From Dendrophyllia cribrosa (taxonomy: Eukaryota; Cnidaria; Anthozoa; Scleractinia; Dendrophylliidae), in assembly GCA_024195265.1 (NCBI GenBank), contig JAJLRJ010000005.1, positions 46,861,894 through 46,925,893 on the forward strand: a stretch of DNA of 64,000 bases. Direction: 5' to 3'. Below are positions 1 through 18,497 of the stretch, in pieces. Numbering within the stretch: position 1 is the first letter of the stretch; the number at the start of each line of letters is the position of its first letter. The notes beneath the pieces are model-generated. The model searched no databases. It had not been told where the DNA came from and saw nothing but the letters and a program-made list of their open reading frames with translations. A program made the translations under genes and the position numbers.

Positions 1-3000
1 AATAAAAATAAGCCCATCTTTGATGTGAAGGTTTACTTTAAAAAAAGTTCAATATTCAAATAGATGATGTTTTTATCTGCATATATTGTATAAGTTTGCT
101 AACATATGATATTCACAATAGTTACTCTTCTCTTTAAAATTATAATAATAACAGTTATTACAATCATTTTCTGCAGTAAAAATACAAAATTATGGTGACA
201 CCACTTAACAATGAGGTTGGATACATCTAGACATCATATTGTCATAATTTCTATATTCATAATATTATTCTAAACCAGTCTATAAAACTGTGGCTTAATG
301 GCATGGATACAAAAAGGGAAAACAGCTAAACATCCATGAATATGAAGGGAGAAATAAATAATTCAGAAAGAAAAATAATTTCCTTGTTCAAAACACTGAG
401 ACACGTGAATTGGTTCAGAAAAGTAGCAGCTTTTATTGCAATAGAGATGGCAGATGTTTCACACAACACACAAGAACACTTTTGATGTAGTGCCAATTTA
501 TTCAGCTTGCTAATATAAATTCCACCTTTTGAAAGCTTGAGGGTTGTCAATATTTTGCTTATTTGAAACAACCTTTATTTAAAACAAACATTAGGAAAGA
601 TCAGTTACTTAAAACAAAGCCGATTTGGATGGTCAAAACGCAAAACCGATTTGCAGATTTAATTAATTCTATAAAAGGTTCAACACGTCTTTAGATGATT
701 GTTTCAGCTTTTATATTTTACACTCTATTTTAACGTAGACCACACACTTAGTAGCTACAAGTCTCAGGAAACCTTCCATGGCATAAATCATTCTTCCAGT
801 GATGCAATAAAAGAAATCATTTGTTTTATAATTTTGAGAGTCAGCTGAACCTCAAATAAATAGAAAATTATTATCTTTGTCAAAACAACAGCTCTATTCA
901 CAGTATCTTTTTATCGCAAACAGCCACTTCCACAAAAAGGGGTTTATGGGATTAAGAATTTTCTTATCGTCTGTGAAAGGATTTCTGCACTGCCGTTATC
1001 AATTTGTACGTAACACAAAACTTACAACAGAAATCGGCAGTGTTATACGTGGCGTGCGAGTGATCAATAATATATAATGCAATACAAATATCAATTTCAA
1101 AAAAACAATTTTGAACAACAGCTCTTATTGTTTTAGTACGAACTGGAAAATTGCCACCTTATGAAGTTTTGCGTTTTAATGAAAAAGATCCAGCGATGTT
1201 AAACTAATAATTACATTTTAATTTCCTTCGAAATGACAATGATATTTCTGCGACTACAATGCGTTTCTGACGCCAAGGCTTAGCATTTGCGCTTGCTTAG
1301 AAATAACAAAAAAAATCACACAAACGAAGACAACTTTTAGGCGCATAAACCCCCTTAGGTTTAGTGATTTTTCTCTCCAAATTTTCCAAGCAAAAATGCG
1401 AGGAAAGAAATTTTCAGAATCGCGAGAATTTGCCACTTCACATTAGGTGGGTCAAATACGATGCCCGCGGGAAAACGATACGTTATCCGACATATTCTTT
1501 CAACTTTCAGATCAGAGAATAAACAGATATGATAAAATGCATTCGTCGGTTAAATTATAAAGAATACGACCGTGACAAGAAACAAGAAAACAAAATACAC
1601 TAACAGCTTCCAGCCATGTGTGTGTGAGAACTCAGCTTGATCGACATTTTTCCCAAACAAAAATTGTCGGTTATAGGAGGCAGCGAACACAGGAATCGAA
1701 TTCTTTACGGTTTGAAGGAAGCAGCGGATTCCTAATTTGTTTTTGGAACGGCGGTATTTTTCAGACAGTGCTAAGTATATCTTCACTGTGCTCGATTTCT
1801 CGCTTGATTCCTTCCATTCTTGCGATACCGCACGCGTACACTGATAATTTTCGCGGGTTATCAAAGACATTTCTCGCGGTAAAGAACCCGGTTTTCTTGC
1901 TTCGCCGCGCCGCGCGCGTTCTTTCGGAGCAAGGCAACAAATGGAGATTCTCAGCAGCGCGCGCCAAGCAGTTTCCGGGCGAGGAAGTACTAAATGAAAC
2001 TCAAGACTGCTGTTACAAGATTACCCGTCATTAAGAGCATATTCACTCGTGTTTATAACCCAACTATTACACACCGTCACCGCGAGGAATTATTCGTTGA
2101 ATTCAAACTCAACCCACTGTGTGAGGAGATGGTGTTTTCGAGCTAATGCTGTTTTAGGGTATCCTTGGTCTGTGTCAGAGTAAATCAAAACAGACCAAAT
2201 TCCCACCCGTCTTATCTACAATTGACAGTTTGGTTCACCGCGTAACCTCCTTCGAGTGTCTTAAAATTCGGAAAATGACTGAAGCCCGCATCCGTCCGTT
2301 CACAGTCTCCATACTCAAAACACTGTTGTGTCTGCTAAACGTATTCGCCTAATTAAAAGATCTCTTTATACTAAACAATTCTTCCGATTCATGTCAGCTT
2401 TTAAAACAAGAGTTAAATGTACAAGACAGCGGGTTTCAAGTGCGTGGGTTCACGAAGCGCTAGATCAATGATCAAGCGATACTAAACAAACATCTGCGAG
2501 TGTCGCCATCTTAAGGATCGAGACCACCGTACCTAAACTCTCTTGCTCGCTAATAAACATTGAAATCAATCCGCGCTTCCTAACAAACACTGAAAGAAAC
2601 ATCACTAATGTATGCTAAAAAACCAAGACCTTTTAAAGCCAATTACAACAATAAAAAAGTAAGAGCCTGTAAAATTAGCTCAACTATTGTTCAATGACGA
2701 TTTAACCAACACGAATTCCGTCATCTCTTTATATCCTGAAAACGGACAAGAAAAAAAGAAGCGTGGGTCGTTTTCGGAGCAACAGAAGCTGTATCTGTTA
2801 CGTTTGACCCTTGCTACATGCATCCTACGGTATCTTAAATACCTATCTAATCTTTTGGACAAAGCCACGGACCGAGGCTTGATGGTGGCGTCCTGAGTGA
2901 TCGGTCTCAAATACACAAAATTCCAAAGCACAATATCGGTAATATCCCAAAGGCGAATGGCTGTTTCACCTCGGGGCATACTCGTTGTTGTTCTCTTTGG

Positions 3001-6000
3001 ACTTGTGTGTTGATTTGCGTGCCACTTTAAAACACTACTACATTCACGCTGGGAACAAAGCAACCCAGCCGTTCTTGTGTTGAATTGAAAAGCTTGTCGC
3101 TTTATACAGCAATGAAACAATCCATGGCTTACCTCCAATAATGGGCAGAAAACCCTGGACATAACTCGCCGCAGTTGTTGCAGGTATTCGCACTCTCCTC
3201 CTCGTGTGCCACCATATTCTGTTTAATAAAAACACAAGCAAAATCCGTGGTCAGTTATCAACAGTAATGGCCGCAGCCCGCACATGTCTGCTACTCAACA
3301 ACTGATAAACACACACGAGACCTAGAAACTGAAAGCATCCCTTGGTCTCAAATCGCTTCTTACCGAAGACATCTGAGTCTTCTTCATCGTCCCTTTTTCA
3401 CCTTAACTCAAACAGCAACGCAACGACTTTAGGTTTCGTCCACGAAGCTAAAATTACGATTCACTTGTGACATAAGGGATCAATGGTTTATAAAACTCTC
3501 GACGACAACTAAAGCTAAGGAAACGTGCAACTGCGTTGTTGAACTATAAAATCAATACAACCTTTTGAAGCAGATGATTGACACTTGTGCACGGTAATTA
3601 ATGCGTAATCCAATCAGATTCAGCGGTACACATTCCACAATGTCAACACACTTCCCCGTAAAGCGCGCTTTGATTCATGAGAAAAACTCGACTACCGTGG
3701 GATAAGCCCCCGTGTCCCCTCGGGGAGGAAGTACCTGTCCGCGATTAGGACCTGCTGAAGTCATTTACTTGGCCGAGTTTGGCAAGTTTGGCGAGGTGAA
3801 CCACTGAACCACCAACGAAACCAGGACTATTCTTTTATGCGCAAGAAAAACAATGCTGAGATATGAACCAATGGGAAGCGTTTATCCCTCTATTACAAGT
3901 TAATACTCGAGAAAACAAATAATATAATAACCCTTTGAAACAGAACGGTAATGAGACGGGTATGTATACGGAAACGCAAGTAAACATGCTTAGTAATTTC
4001 TGTACTACTGCATGTATTCCTTCGTAGATACGTGCGCCGAATAGACTCGATAATACACCTCCCGCTATTCCGGTCGATTATGAAAAGTAATACACTTGTA
4101 ATTACAACATGAGGGAGCCGACTGCAGTTTCGAGTCACGGCAAAAGCTTTAGGTGATATTGTAGGTCGCATCGTTACTTAACTATAAAATAACATATCGG
4201 TGATGAACAGAGAAAAGAGGTGTTTGAAGAATTCATATGGGTTGCCTAAAGTAGAGTCAAAAGACAAAGGTATGAATTCCATATAAATTATATAAACAGT
4301 TCATAAACGTGTGGACTGTTTAGAATGCACCTGATAATTTTAAAAAGAGATAAAAATAAATACCGAAGCAGTTGAGCAAGTCTTTCATTCTATCTCGACA
4401 TTTAGTTCATAATGATTGCAATAATGATCAAAAGTGATAAAAAAGTGATTAGTCTGGGAAATTTCCACTGAAGTATGACCAGCTTTATATCGCTTATTTA
4501 ATGCAATTCTAGGTACAATGAATTAACAATAGGGTTTCCAATTCAAGGTACCGCGCATGCAATTTTCTCAACCAATCAGATCCCGGGATCAGATAGATTT
4601 CCCCTTATCGCAAATTGATACAAGAAAAAAACATTTTATCAGCTCGAATTAATTCGCATGGCAGTTTGATATTTGAAAATTCTTGGCATGCGAGACGGCC
4701 GAATATATTTTTTTTTATCATTTATTAGCACTACTGGATAAATCCAATCACTTACTGTGCGAATATTCCGAAGTTAATTACTTGGTCAATTTAGCTGAGA
4801 ACACCTCCATGCCAACAACAATGAAACACGTCGCGAAAGAAAAATATCATTTGTTTCCAACACAAAGATCCTATGAAGTTCATTCTTGTCTGAATTAATA
4901 AAGAAGGTAATCGAGAATCACTGTTTTAATTTCCAAGGTCAGACGGCATTTATTGCTAATTTAGCGAGTGATAAATGTTTGGAAAAAGAGATTGATTTTG
5001 TTTCAGACACACAGATTGGAAATGGAAGGTGAAAAATTTACTATTGCAACTGCATGTTGTATTGCAAAATCTGGAGAGTAAAATCGCTTCAAGGTGATTT
5101 CTAGGTCAAGTCAGCCGGTGCTGTACAAGTCTGAGATATGTTTTAGAGCTGATGGAACCTCGAAATTATGAAAGACCTGAAACCCTGAAACTAGACAGTG
5201 ACAGATACAGACTGCATCGTAAGAGAGGGCCCGGGTTGAATGGGAGGGGTGGGCAAAGTAAAAATGTTACAGAGTTTCGGCCGTTTTGGGCCTTATCTTT
5301 TGTCTTGATAAGGCGGGAAGGGAGGGATGGGTGGGGGGAAGTAGAAATAGTACACAAACGAAATATTCAAGCCGATAGGTCAACATGCTGATTGCATTCA
5401 AGATGGCGAAATTATTCAATATCGAAAAGCGGCCAAGATCAAAAAGAAAAAAAACGTTTCGTAAAATGTAAGAAACAATTTACAGAACCTAATGTAAGTG
5501 CTGCTCAAGAGTTTTCATTCGAATGGTCAGAGACTTACAAGTACTTTATACAATATAACAAACAGCAGCACGGGAAAGTATTCATCAAATGCTTTTATTT
5601 GATTAATGGTCATCACGCCCAGCCCACAAACTCAGCCTGTTTCAATCGTTCAGATTGTAGGTCTGCGCGAAGGGAAGATTGCCAGCGGAAAAAGGGCAAG
5701 TATCCCTCTCGGCTAGCTCTCTCAATATTCTTCCTTTCTGGCGCCACATTTCCTGCGCTCTTCACTATCTGAACGCCAATAACAGGCTATCACAAACTCG
5801 GAAGGTAGAACCATTCTACACTGTAAACGGAGGTTCGATTGTGAGAGTGAAAATTAATTCAATAATCGAGACAGTGTCTCAAATGAGGCTCGAAGGGCAA
5901 AGTGTTTAGCGTCGGCTCGCTTCTCTCGTGGCACGGGCCTGGTTGTTGGTGCCTTTTCCCCTCTAGAAAACCCAGCTGTTCACGATCACGCACAGTACAG

Positions 6001-6990
6001 ATAACCAAATTTAGACAAATCAAGTACTGATACTAACAATATTGCGCTCCTAGAAATGTTCGGCTGAATAGAAATCGTGTCCAGGTCAGATTGTTCGAGA
6101 ATGTGATCAATATATGTTGTATATCCATTAACCATTGAATGATGAAGCTGGTAATTGCAGAAGATAGGAAAAAAACTTACTAAAAATAGTATAACCTTTA
6201 CAATTTAATACTGATTTGTTATCAATACTATAACTAATGAGGCAGCTTACTCACCGACACGGGAAATTGCGTTTGTACCCGCCTACTTTGAGGCTTTTTA
6301 TACCCATACACTGCATAAAAAAATGTCTGATCCATATACCGGGTGGTTTCACTAACATCTTTATTCGTGAACTTCTTTTGTTTGTTTGTTTTTGTTTGTT
6401 CAGTTTTAAAAATAGTAGTAAGATATTTTACCATTCCTTATTGGTCTAGATGTGTCATCTTTATCAGAAAGTCAGTTATTTCACCTTAACAGTGAAATCA
6501 TTCTGCAAAGGACCGCAAACGGTATACTTATGATCAATTGGATGTTATTTCACCTTAGCTTGTACCCTAATTGAAATAGCCTGTTACAGGCGCCGGTAAA
6601 AAAGGAACAACGGTCCCGGCTGAAATATCGTGTCAGTTTCATGATTCAGGCCAGGAGCTTGCTTTAAGCTTACTTTATTATCTTGAAATTGGAAGAAACC
6701 ATCGCCAAAAGTGATAGAAGCAAAGAAATATGAACTAAACAGACAAAACAACGGCTAGAAAAGTCAAAATTTCACAAGAATGGTAAGACAGTTTGATTTA
6801 TTGACAGGCGGTCAATAAAACAAATTTCATGAACTGTAATCCACTTCAACCCTTGTACTTTATCTCCAAACCACTGCTTTTGTTTTACTCTATAGAATAT
6901 TTTTATCCAACCACGTTGTATATTTGGTGGCATTTGGCGATATAACGTTCAAAAAAGCTAAGCGAAATATTGCTATTTCGCCAGGACAAT
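1..6990. other. Gene-poor host DNA
   Basis: Only short open frames occur here, on both strands and often overlapping, with no recognisable protein family, no consistent splice structure and no RNA gene that I could identify. The stretch is AT-rich. I see nothing to annotate except the microsatellite that follows it. Missed small exons of a gene lying further left cannot be excluded. Confidence 0.6.
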
Positions 6991-10990
<4,000 letters not shown>

Positions 10991-11385
10991 CGGCGTCACA
11001 CACAACCTCGTTCGGGAAGAGATCCGAATTGAAGACCCTGGAATGAGGCAAAATGACGTTTCCCGCCGGATTGAGAGAAAATGACAAAAACGACATGCCT
11101 CCCTCTTTTTCTTGGGCAGGTTCGTTCTTGGAACGAGACGAGAAAAACAGCATGTTGTACGTGCTTAGATTCACGCTTACCGCCGTTTACGATCACAGAC
11201 GGCGTCACATACAACCTCGTTCTCAGAAAAAGAGAGGACCCTGGAAATGAGGCAAGATGACGTTTCCCGCCGGATTGCGGGAAAATGGCAAAAAAGACTG
11301 ACACACTTCCCGTCTTTTCCGTATGCTGGTTCATTCTTCGAACGAGACGGGAAAAACATAGCATATACGTGCTTAGATTCGGCGT
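10991..11385. repeat. Two tandem copies of a ~200-bp repeat
   Basis: Two diverged tandem units (about 10991-11177 and 11198-11385) share blocks in the same order: a GGCGTCACA-A-ACAACCTCGTTC block, GACCCTGGAA-TGAGGCAA-ATGACG, TTTCCCGCCGGATTG, and GAACGAGACG-GAAAAACA. Open frames on both strands run through the units, so the shared frames reflect duplication and not proven coding. Confidence 0.8.
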
Positions 11386-11543
11386 GGGGAGCGAAGAGCA
11401 GGCGACGCGAGAAGAGGAAATATGTGAGCACTTTCGATAATTTCCTTCCGTTCGAAATACATTTTTAATTTTGTCTCGCGCGTGTGTGCCACCTTTCGTT
11501 CGCTCCCCACAATTTGAAATTTCCTAAACGCCTGAAACGGCCT

Positions 11544-11825
11544 AAAGCGGCCTTCACACGACACGCTAAAGTTGGCAAATCGCTGCAAACCTTCGAAAAT
11601 AGACGAGTGTGAAAGACACAACAACAGTTGACAAACATGTTGGCAAACATTGGCAAACATGTTGGCAAGTATTGTCAAACATGTTGGCAAACATTGGCAA
11701 ACCTGTTGGCAAACTGTTGGCGAGCAGTTTGCGACATGTTTGCCAACTGTTGTTATGTCTTTCACACACCGTGACACACGCCAACATTAGTTTGCTAACT
11801 TCAGTTCGTCGTGTGAAGGCCGCTT
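11544..11825. mobile_element. MITE with 18-bp inverted ends and internal tandem repeat
   Basis: The ends AAGCGGCCTTCACACGAC and GTCGTGTGAAGGCCGCTT are exact reverse complements and are flanked by TA/TAA. The interior (about 11630-11740) is a degenerate tandem of a GTTGGCAAACAT-like unit of about 12 bp. It has no coding capacity of its own. Non-autonomous DNA transposon by structure; superfamily not assigned. Confidence 0.8.
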
Positions 11826-12329
11826 AAAATACAAAAGCGAAACAATCAAGCGCGTGAGTACTCTCGACTGAACCCTTTTCTCCCCATGAAGAGTGAAAAG
11901 ATCTGGGTTGTTTTTTGTGGTTGAACTGGATAAGGTGAAACCTGGCACAGTTTCCATGATGCTCAATACATCCCACAATGTTGTCTTTACCTCTAATCAT
12001 AGGTATATTCCTCTTTAGATGTATTTTCTTTCAATGGAACCAAAAGGCGGCGATATAACGAAAATAACGTACTTGTTTTTCTGTTTTTTGTTTTTCACTA
12101 AAACTGATATAGAGTCATCGCCAGAGGCGCCATTAAGGAATTCTTCCCAATATTTGAATGATTTCTATTTTTCACGGAAACTGACCGATAAACTGCAGCG
12201 GCAATAAAACGTCACTGTATTGAGTAAATGAGTGATTCAATATTAAGGGCATTTCTCAAAGTGACGTTATGTAAAGTCACTATATCAGTTGCGTCTAGTG
12301 GACAATTAACTTAGGCGCGCAGTTCTTGT

Positions 12330-13830
12330 CGCTTTGTTGTCAGCTGTTTTTTTGGCACCAAATACGAAGACACAAAGCAAGGGCATTTAACGCCTGTAGT
12401 CGTACAAATTATTTGCTCAGCAAACTGAGTCAGCTGTCTGCTTTTGCCTTCATACTGTTCATTTATAGTACTTTTTTCAATTCCTGTTTATTTGAATGCA
12501 CTTTGATGAAACCAATTATCAATTTTAACGGAAATACATTTCAGCACTCTCCCTCGGGGGATGTTTAGTATAGACGACATTTGAGACCAAAAACGAAAGG
12601 AAGCAAGACCGTTTAGCTTTCCTGTAGTCGGTGGTGCAAATGATTTGCTAAGCTGTCTGGTTCAGTTTACCGCACCTGCACTTCTTCGGTTGAAAGTACC
12701 TTTTTCAGCAGCCCATCAATTGATGGGCTGCTGCCTTTTTCAATTTTGTTTATTTGAATGCCCTTTGAACCCAATTAATGAACCAGATTATCAATCTTAA
12801 CGGGAAAGAGAGGTAAATATTTAATATCATGACATGTTTTAATTATTTCTCAGTTTTTAGTGACTTTTGTGTACAAGACTGTTTAGCCTGCGAAAACAGC
12901 CGCCTGTCGTCGGCCGTGAGCGGCCTGGAGCGACGAGAGGCGGCTGCAGGCTAAAGACCTTTGAAACTTTAAGGAGAAGAAAGAAAGAAATTTCAGCTTT
13001 TCTGTAGTCATGTTAACTGCGAGCAATTGTCCTCTCTTCCCCAGATCCAAACGGCGCGCGAACTGATTTATAAGTATGCAAATTAAGGTGAAATCCGTCT
13101 GTCTTCTCGCGCCAAAGAGAGGAAACGAAATAGAGACTGCTTGCAGTCTAGTTGTCGTGCAAATGCCACGTGCAAATGATTTGCCTCCTCTGGTTTTTGC
13201 TTCATGCTGTTTCGGTACCAGTTTTCAATTTCTATTTCTATTTATTTACCGTGCTGTGATTAAACCAATCTATCCATTTAACAGGAAAAAGGGCCTAATA
13301 TTCATTTTACCCCTCCCCGACGCCTGCTACGCAGGCTAAATTCCCAAGCCGGGGGGGGGGGGGGAGGAACTCATATAAAAGTGGCGGGGATGCTCGTCGG
13401 AAATTTTGAATTCAACCCCCAAAGGAGACTAATCGACGGCTAAATATAATGGCATTCTGCCCAGAACACCCTAAGTGAGTCCAAAACCCGAAATTTACAC
13501 CCCTAAGCGAGACGACGAGGATCCCCGCCACTTTCATACGGGAGTCCACCCCTCCCCGGGGCTAAATTTTCAGTACACTGTGTGCTTTAATTAATATTTC
13601 TCAACACGTTTTGGCACCAGGAAAAAGGAAAGCAGGGACGGAACTTAGCTTTCCTGTAGTGGCGCAAATGATTTTCTAAGCTGTCTGGTTTTCGCTCGAC
13701 ACTGCATTTTTCTCTATATAATTCCGGTTTATTTACCTTTACTCCGACGAATCCAATTTTCAATTTTAATTGGAAAAGAGGCTTAATTTTAAACACCCTT
13801 CCTCGGGGGATATCTTGTATGTTTTGATTT
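12330..13830. repeat. Cluster of four diverged copies of a ~240-bp repeat
   Basis: Copies near 12330-12570, 12595-12840, 12985-13310 and 13590-13815 share the same ordered blocks: AGCTTTCCTGTAGT, GTGCAAATGATTTGC, AAGCTGTCTGGTT, then a Phe/Leu-rich T-tract, a CAATTTTAA block, and in two copies CCCTCGGGGGAT. Spacing and direction are conserved, so this is local duplication of a host or transposon-derived segment. Function unknown. Confidence 0.7.
12884..12953. repeat. Short hairpin repeat (TAGCCTGCGAA family)
   Basis: Inverted repeat whose arms begin TAGCCTGCGAAAACAGCCGC and end with GGCGGCTGCAGGCTA, around a GC-rich loop. It is closely related to the hairpin at 18498-18571, so both are members of one dispersed family, MITE-like in form. 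Confidence 0.8.
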
Positions 13831-16800
13831 CAGTTTTATGCAAAAAAAGTAGTAATTGTTATGCCGGAGTTAAAACGGCTCTGTCACCATTTTTAGTGTC
13901 GCTTTGTAGAACGAAAAGTCACATTAATAAAGCAAATTACGACTTATGGTCTAGTTTTGTTAACTGAAAAAAAACAACTTAAAATGGCCAAGATAGATGG
14001 ATTGCAAGATGAAAAAGTCGGCCCAACTTTTTAAATGTCTGCTTGGAGAATTGGTAATCAGCGCTCACTTGATAACAAGTTCTCGGTATTCTACAGAAAC
14101 TGCTTGCTGTTCTTAAAATAGTAAAATCCATATTTCATACATATTTCATGCTTTATATTGGCGGGAGAACCTTTGCCCAATAAAGTACTAAGCAGTCAGT
14201 GATACGTCCGAACTTTCCCAACGTAATACCAATTTTCCTAAGCGAATTCCATGATATAAATTGAGTTGCTATTGAGAATTTGGTATTAAATCAAGACCAG
14301 CAGTATCAGGGGGTGATACGGGAAATTTTGAAAGGAACCCCTAAAGATTGATTTTCATCAATTCTTTTGAAAAGTTGTTCCTCTCGGCATATTTTTCTGG
14401 CTTAATAGCAAACCTCTAGTGTTAACCCATAAATTTCCTAAACGGTATGACGATTACCCCCGTCACTTTTATGGGGGGGGGGGCGTTTACCGTAGGGGTA
14501 ACCTGTGATGAGGCCCACTTTCAGCGGCAGCGTTCTTATTTCCTTTTTTGTCGTCGCTCTTCGTGTTTCCAACAGGGAATGGTTTAAAGTGAGGCCTTAA
14601 AATTATACACTATTTTTGTACGTTTTTGGTTTAAAGTATCTTCAAAGGTGTCAAAGTAATGCGGATGAATAACAGGAAAGCCTAACACCATGTTAAAACT
14701 GTGACTTTGTTTAATATACGTCGCCCGGTTTTTGATATAGATCGGAACGAAATCAAATAGACAGATTAAATAATCCATCATTCAGTTTTTTGCTCACTTA
14801 AACAATTTTTTCAAGAACCTAATCTTTAGAGAAAATTGCGTTTTCTAAGTGATAATTTTTTCCCTAAGATGTGCGATTATTAAAAACGCCGCTTTTGGGA
14901 TTAATTCAAATTATCGGATTTTCAAGCCTTTTCGGGATCGGCGACTTACTGTCTAAATGGTCAATACAGTCTAAAGAAAACCTGTAAATTGCCGCTCTGT
15001 GTTGGATTAAAACAAAAATTAGATTTTTGCTATCTTTATTCTTGAGCCGGGAGCTTAAACGGATGACTTAAGCTTTCACTTTTATCATCCGTAATCGTCG
15101 GCGAAATAAACGGAATCTTACAAAACTGGCCGTTATGAATTTGTAGTAAACGTGTCCGCTGTAGTATTGTATTGATCAAGGGTTTATAAGTAGAGGTCGT
15201 TATTTCGAAATTGTGCGATGTCATTACGCAGACAATTATTTCTGGGTCAGTTAATCCTTTAACTACCAACAGTGCCAAAACTAGAAAAACATTCAAGGAA
15301 AATCCCAAATTTCATTTTGTAAGATGTTAAAAAACAAATGGTACCATGGAAAAGTACTGCTGAAGAGGTTTCATTTGAATGGTCACACCATAGGATTTCG
15401 TCGGCAGACTTCGGTTAAAAGTTAGAACTACACTACTCCATAATTCACTCTGATGTTGAAAGGGTTAATCATGCTGTATTGGCCCTTGAACAAGTACTCA
15501 TCAGTTAAAATTCAAAACATCATTGTGTTTTAATGGTTCGATTTAAGAGTTTTCACGATTAACTTACACGAAACTGACACGCTTGGTTCATTGAGCATAA
15601 AAATAATCCCACGCCATCTATGCCCTGTTATTAGTTTTATTTAAATTTTGTGGTTTTCAAACCAGTGTTTTTAACATGATTGTTATTAGATGCACGAGGT
15701 TTCTTTGTTGCGATTTTATAAACTATCAGTTTATATATAATTAAAACTGGCCGCTTGATTTACTGAGAAACCTCGAAAATGAAACTCAGTGTTTGACTGA
15801 ATGTGTTTGTTACAAGTAGTGTTGATTGTAATTTTATAGTTACAATCATCGTTTAACTTTATACCCCTTTAGTTGGCGAACAAAGAGAGAATGAAACATT
15901 TAACCACAACGCATGGGAACCAGATGTGTGTTTTCTCCATTCTTTGATTATTGAATCATCAATTGACAAAGAATTTTAAGATTACGCCTTGCCTCAAGCG
16001 CACTTTAAAAACTCCATTTGTCATTTATCTTGTCAAACGCTCAAGGAAGACACGAACATAAAAAACCGAAAAACCCGACAACTTACTGACGCCTTTTTTG
16101 TTTTAAACAACCGTTTTATGCGCTATCCTTTCTTTGAGATGAAAGCTACGCTGTACTACTTAGGATTTTAAGGCAAAGCGGGGTTTGTCACAAAACTCAA
16201 GTCGTTGCGATATTTGTTTAACTTCAAATTGATAACTTTAAATTGCAGCTCATTGCTCCAAAAACCTTCCCAAACGACTGATGGTGAAGCAAGTTGAAGT
16301 TTTTTTTAAAAGTCAGTTGGCTTACCTTCGTGTCCTAAATCGCCGAAGCCTTTAGAAGAAAGAGAACTTCACAGCTGGGGCTTGTGTAGAAACGTTGTAC
16401 CTCTTTGTGTTCACTCGGCTGGGCTACAATGCGCTTGCAAAGTGAGTTGATGAGCACCTCATTGGGTGAAAAGAAAATTAATCTTTGAGGTTTATGATAA
16501 TTTGCATAATCAGCTGTGTGGGTCTTGTTGAAGAAGCCATTAATCTCAGAGACTAGTAGATCAATCAACGCGATATTGCTTGTTTGAATAACATGAATAG
16601 CATCCAGGAAGTAGATTTACATAAACTTGTGTTTCAGTTCCACTTTGTCGACCGCAAAACAAAAGGATCGTTCAGTTCCGAAGACACGAGAGAACAAATT
16701 TGTTTCCATCAGCGTCAGGAATAGATCTCAGCGAACCACTTATCACTTGTTATTAAATTAACGCTCAATAATATTAATGGCCATTCATCTAGACGACCTT

Positions 16801-18497
16801 TCAATATCCCGTGCTATTTTGCTGTAGGTCGGCCACAGAAAGACCGAACTGACACTCAGTTGGTTCGGTATGCGAAGGTGTTGATTTTTGTCTGAAAATC
16901 GTGCCCAATAGCTGGCCGCGATCATGCGATCAGTCTGGCAGTTCTCTCGCTACGTCAACGATTTGTTTGCTAATCCATTTGCTTTTTGATTGAACAAGTT
17001 TGACTGGTGACAGGCCAATACACCTCACAAACGTCGCTTTATTTATTTATTGATTTTGTAGAAAGCCTTTAAATTGTTGCTGACGGCGAATATGTTTTCT
17101 TAACACGCGATTACATGCGACAAATCAAAACCTGGAGATCTTTCTAATATCGGAATCATGATTGGCCGACTCAAGTGTGATTGACAGCGAAAGCTTTGTT
17201 GTGGCTTTTTATAGACATTCCTAACAAATAAATTCGACCAAGTACTTCAATAAAAGTTTAGTTAGTTTATCAACATTTACCATTATATTTCCACGCATTG
17301 TGTTTAGTTGCTTGTGCGAGAATTAGTTTTAAAAGCCCTGACACTACGTTTTGTCCTCTAAGATTACGTCTTTTATGACTATGGCGTTCCTGTGTTTCAT
17401 TCTATTGTGAAACGTGGTCAGGGGATTAAAAATGTTAAATGAAATTAAAAAATTCATCAAGAAAACAACCGCAGTTATGCGCACAATGACTAATATCCAA
17501 ATACAGTTTTGCGGGTTTAATGTTTGCAAGTTTTGTGATTCTTACATGCAAACATTCCTTGCAGTTGAAACACCAATTCGAACCAATGTCAGTAGCCACC
17601 GTGAAAACCAACTATAGATTCACTGCCCCAAAATAATTTGCTCCACCCTAACTTAAAAAAAACAGTGCCTATATAATAAAGATGTTTGTCACGGGAAAAT
17701 GCCCCGTCCTCCTCTCTTGTACCCTCCCAATATTACATTTAGTGGTCATTTTAATGCAGTGACGTTTGTTGGTTTTGTTCTAGTATTTCCGTTACAGGTG
17801 AGGAATGGAACACCCGGTAATGTATTGGCCCAATCCATTATCCGTTTTCAACAAAGTGATGTCTTTGGAATCACAAAAATCAATTCTCATTACAAAATAT
17901 CAGCGCCTTTTGTGCTACTTGGCACAACATGGAAAGGAAACAGATAAAAGACTATATCAGCTTCTAAAAATCGCAAACATTCCGGATTCAGTCAAATTAC
18001 CCAAAATCGACGATACGCAATTACGCATATTAAAACTCTCCATAATAAATTTCGTGTTATATGATAAGCAATAATTGCTGCAACTTTTAAGGACCTTTAA
18101 TTCAAGCTGTACAATTAGCTTCGTATAATGTCTGAACATAACAATAGTTCGGAAGGGAGTGGTCCTAAGACGGAAGCCCGGGGAAATTGCGTGTTTCTGC
18201 AGTGTTACAGAAACTGCACGGAAGGAACTTGATAAAAATAAATAAACCAACAGACTGGAGATTAAGACTTCAAGTCTGAGACTGAAAAGGGAGACTAGTT
18301 TGAAAAGTTTCTCTCAAGTCATAGTGACCAGCATGATGAGTGAAGGGGCTGGGTCCAGTTCGTGTTAAAAGTCATTATATTAGTGCGAATCCATTTAAGG
18401 GAGTGAATTGACTGCAAATGTCTACATGGAAAGGGATCGTCGCAACTTAAAACTGTTTGGGACAACTTGTTTAATTGTGTTTTGCCGTTGTATTTTT
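13831..18497. other. Host DNA without convincing gene
   Basis: No recognised family. A short G run lies near 14473. The only stretch with a feature worth noting is a 90-codon minus-strand frame at 15036-15308, listed separately at low confidence. Confidence 0.5.
15036..15308 (-). CDS. Doubtful small secreted-type ORF
   Basis: A 90-codon frame begins Met-Gly-Phe-Ser-Leu followed by a hydrophobic run (residues 2-18) that resembles a signal peptide, then an ordinary mixed sequence without recognisable motifs. I found no splice partner, no homologous family from memory and no supporting repeats. It may be chance in AT-rich DNA or a first exon of an unseen gene. Confidence 0.15.
   Translation of the reverse strand: MGFSLNVFLVLALLVVKGLTDPEIIVCVMTSHNFEITTSTYKPLINTILQRTRLLQIHNGQFCKIPFISPTITDDKSESLSHPFKLPAQE

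Noticed and set aside
3640..3800. GC-richer patch considered as a tRNA
   Set aside because: No cloverleaf with A and B boxes could be laid out by eye.
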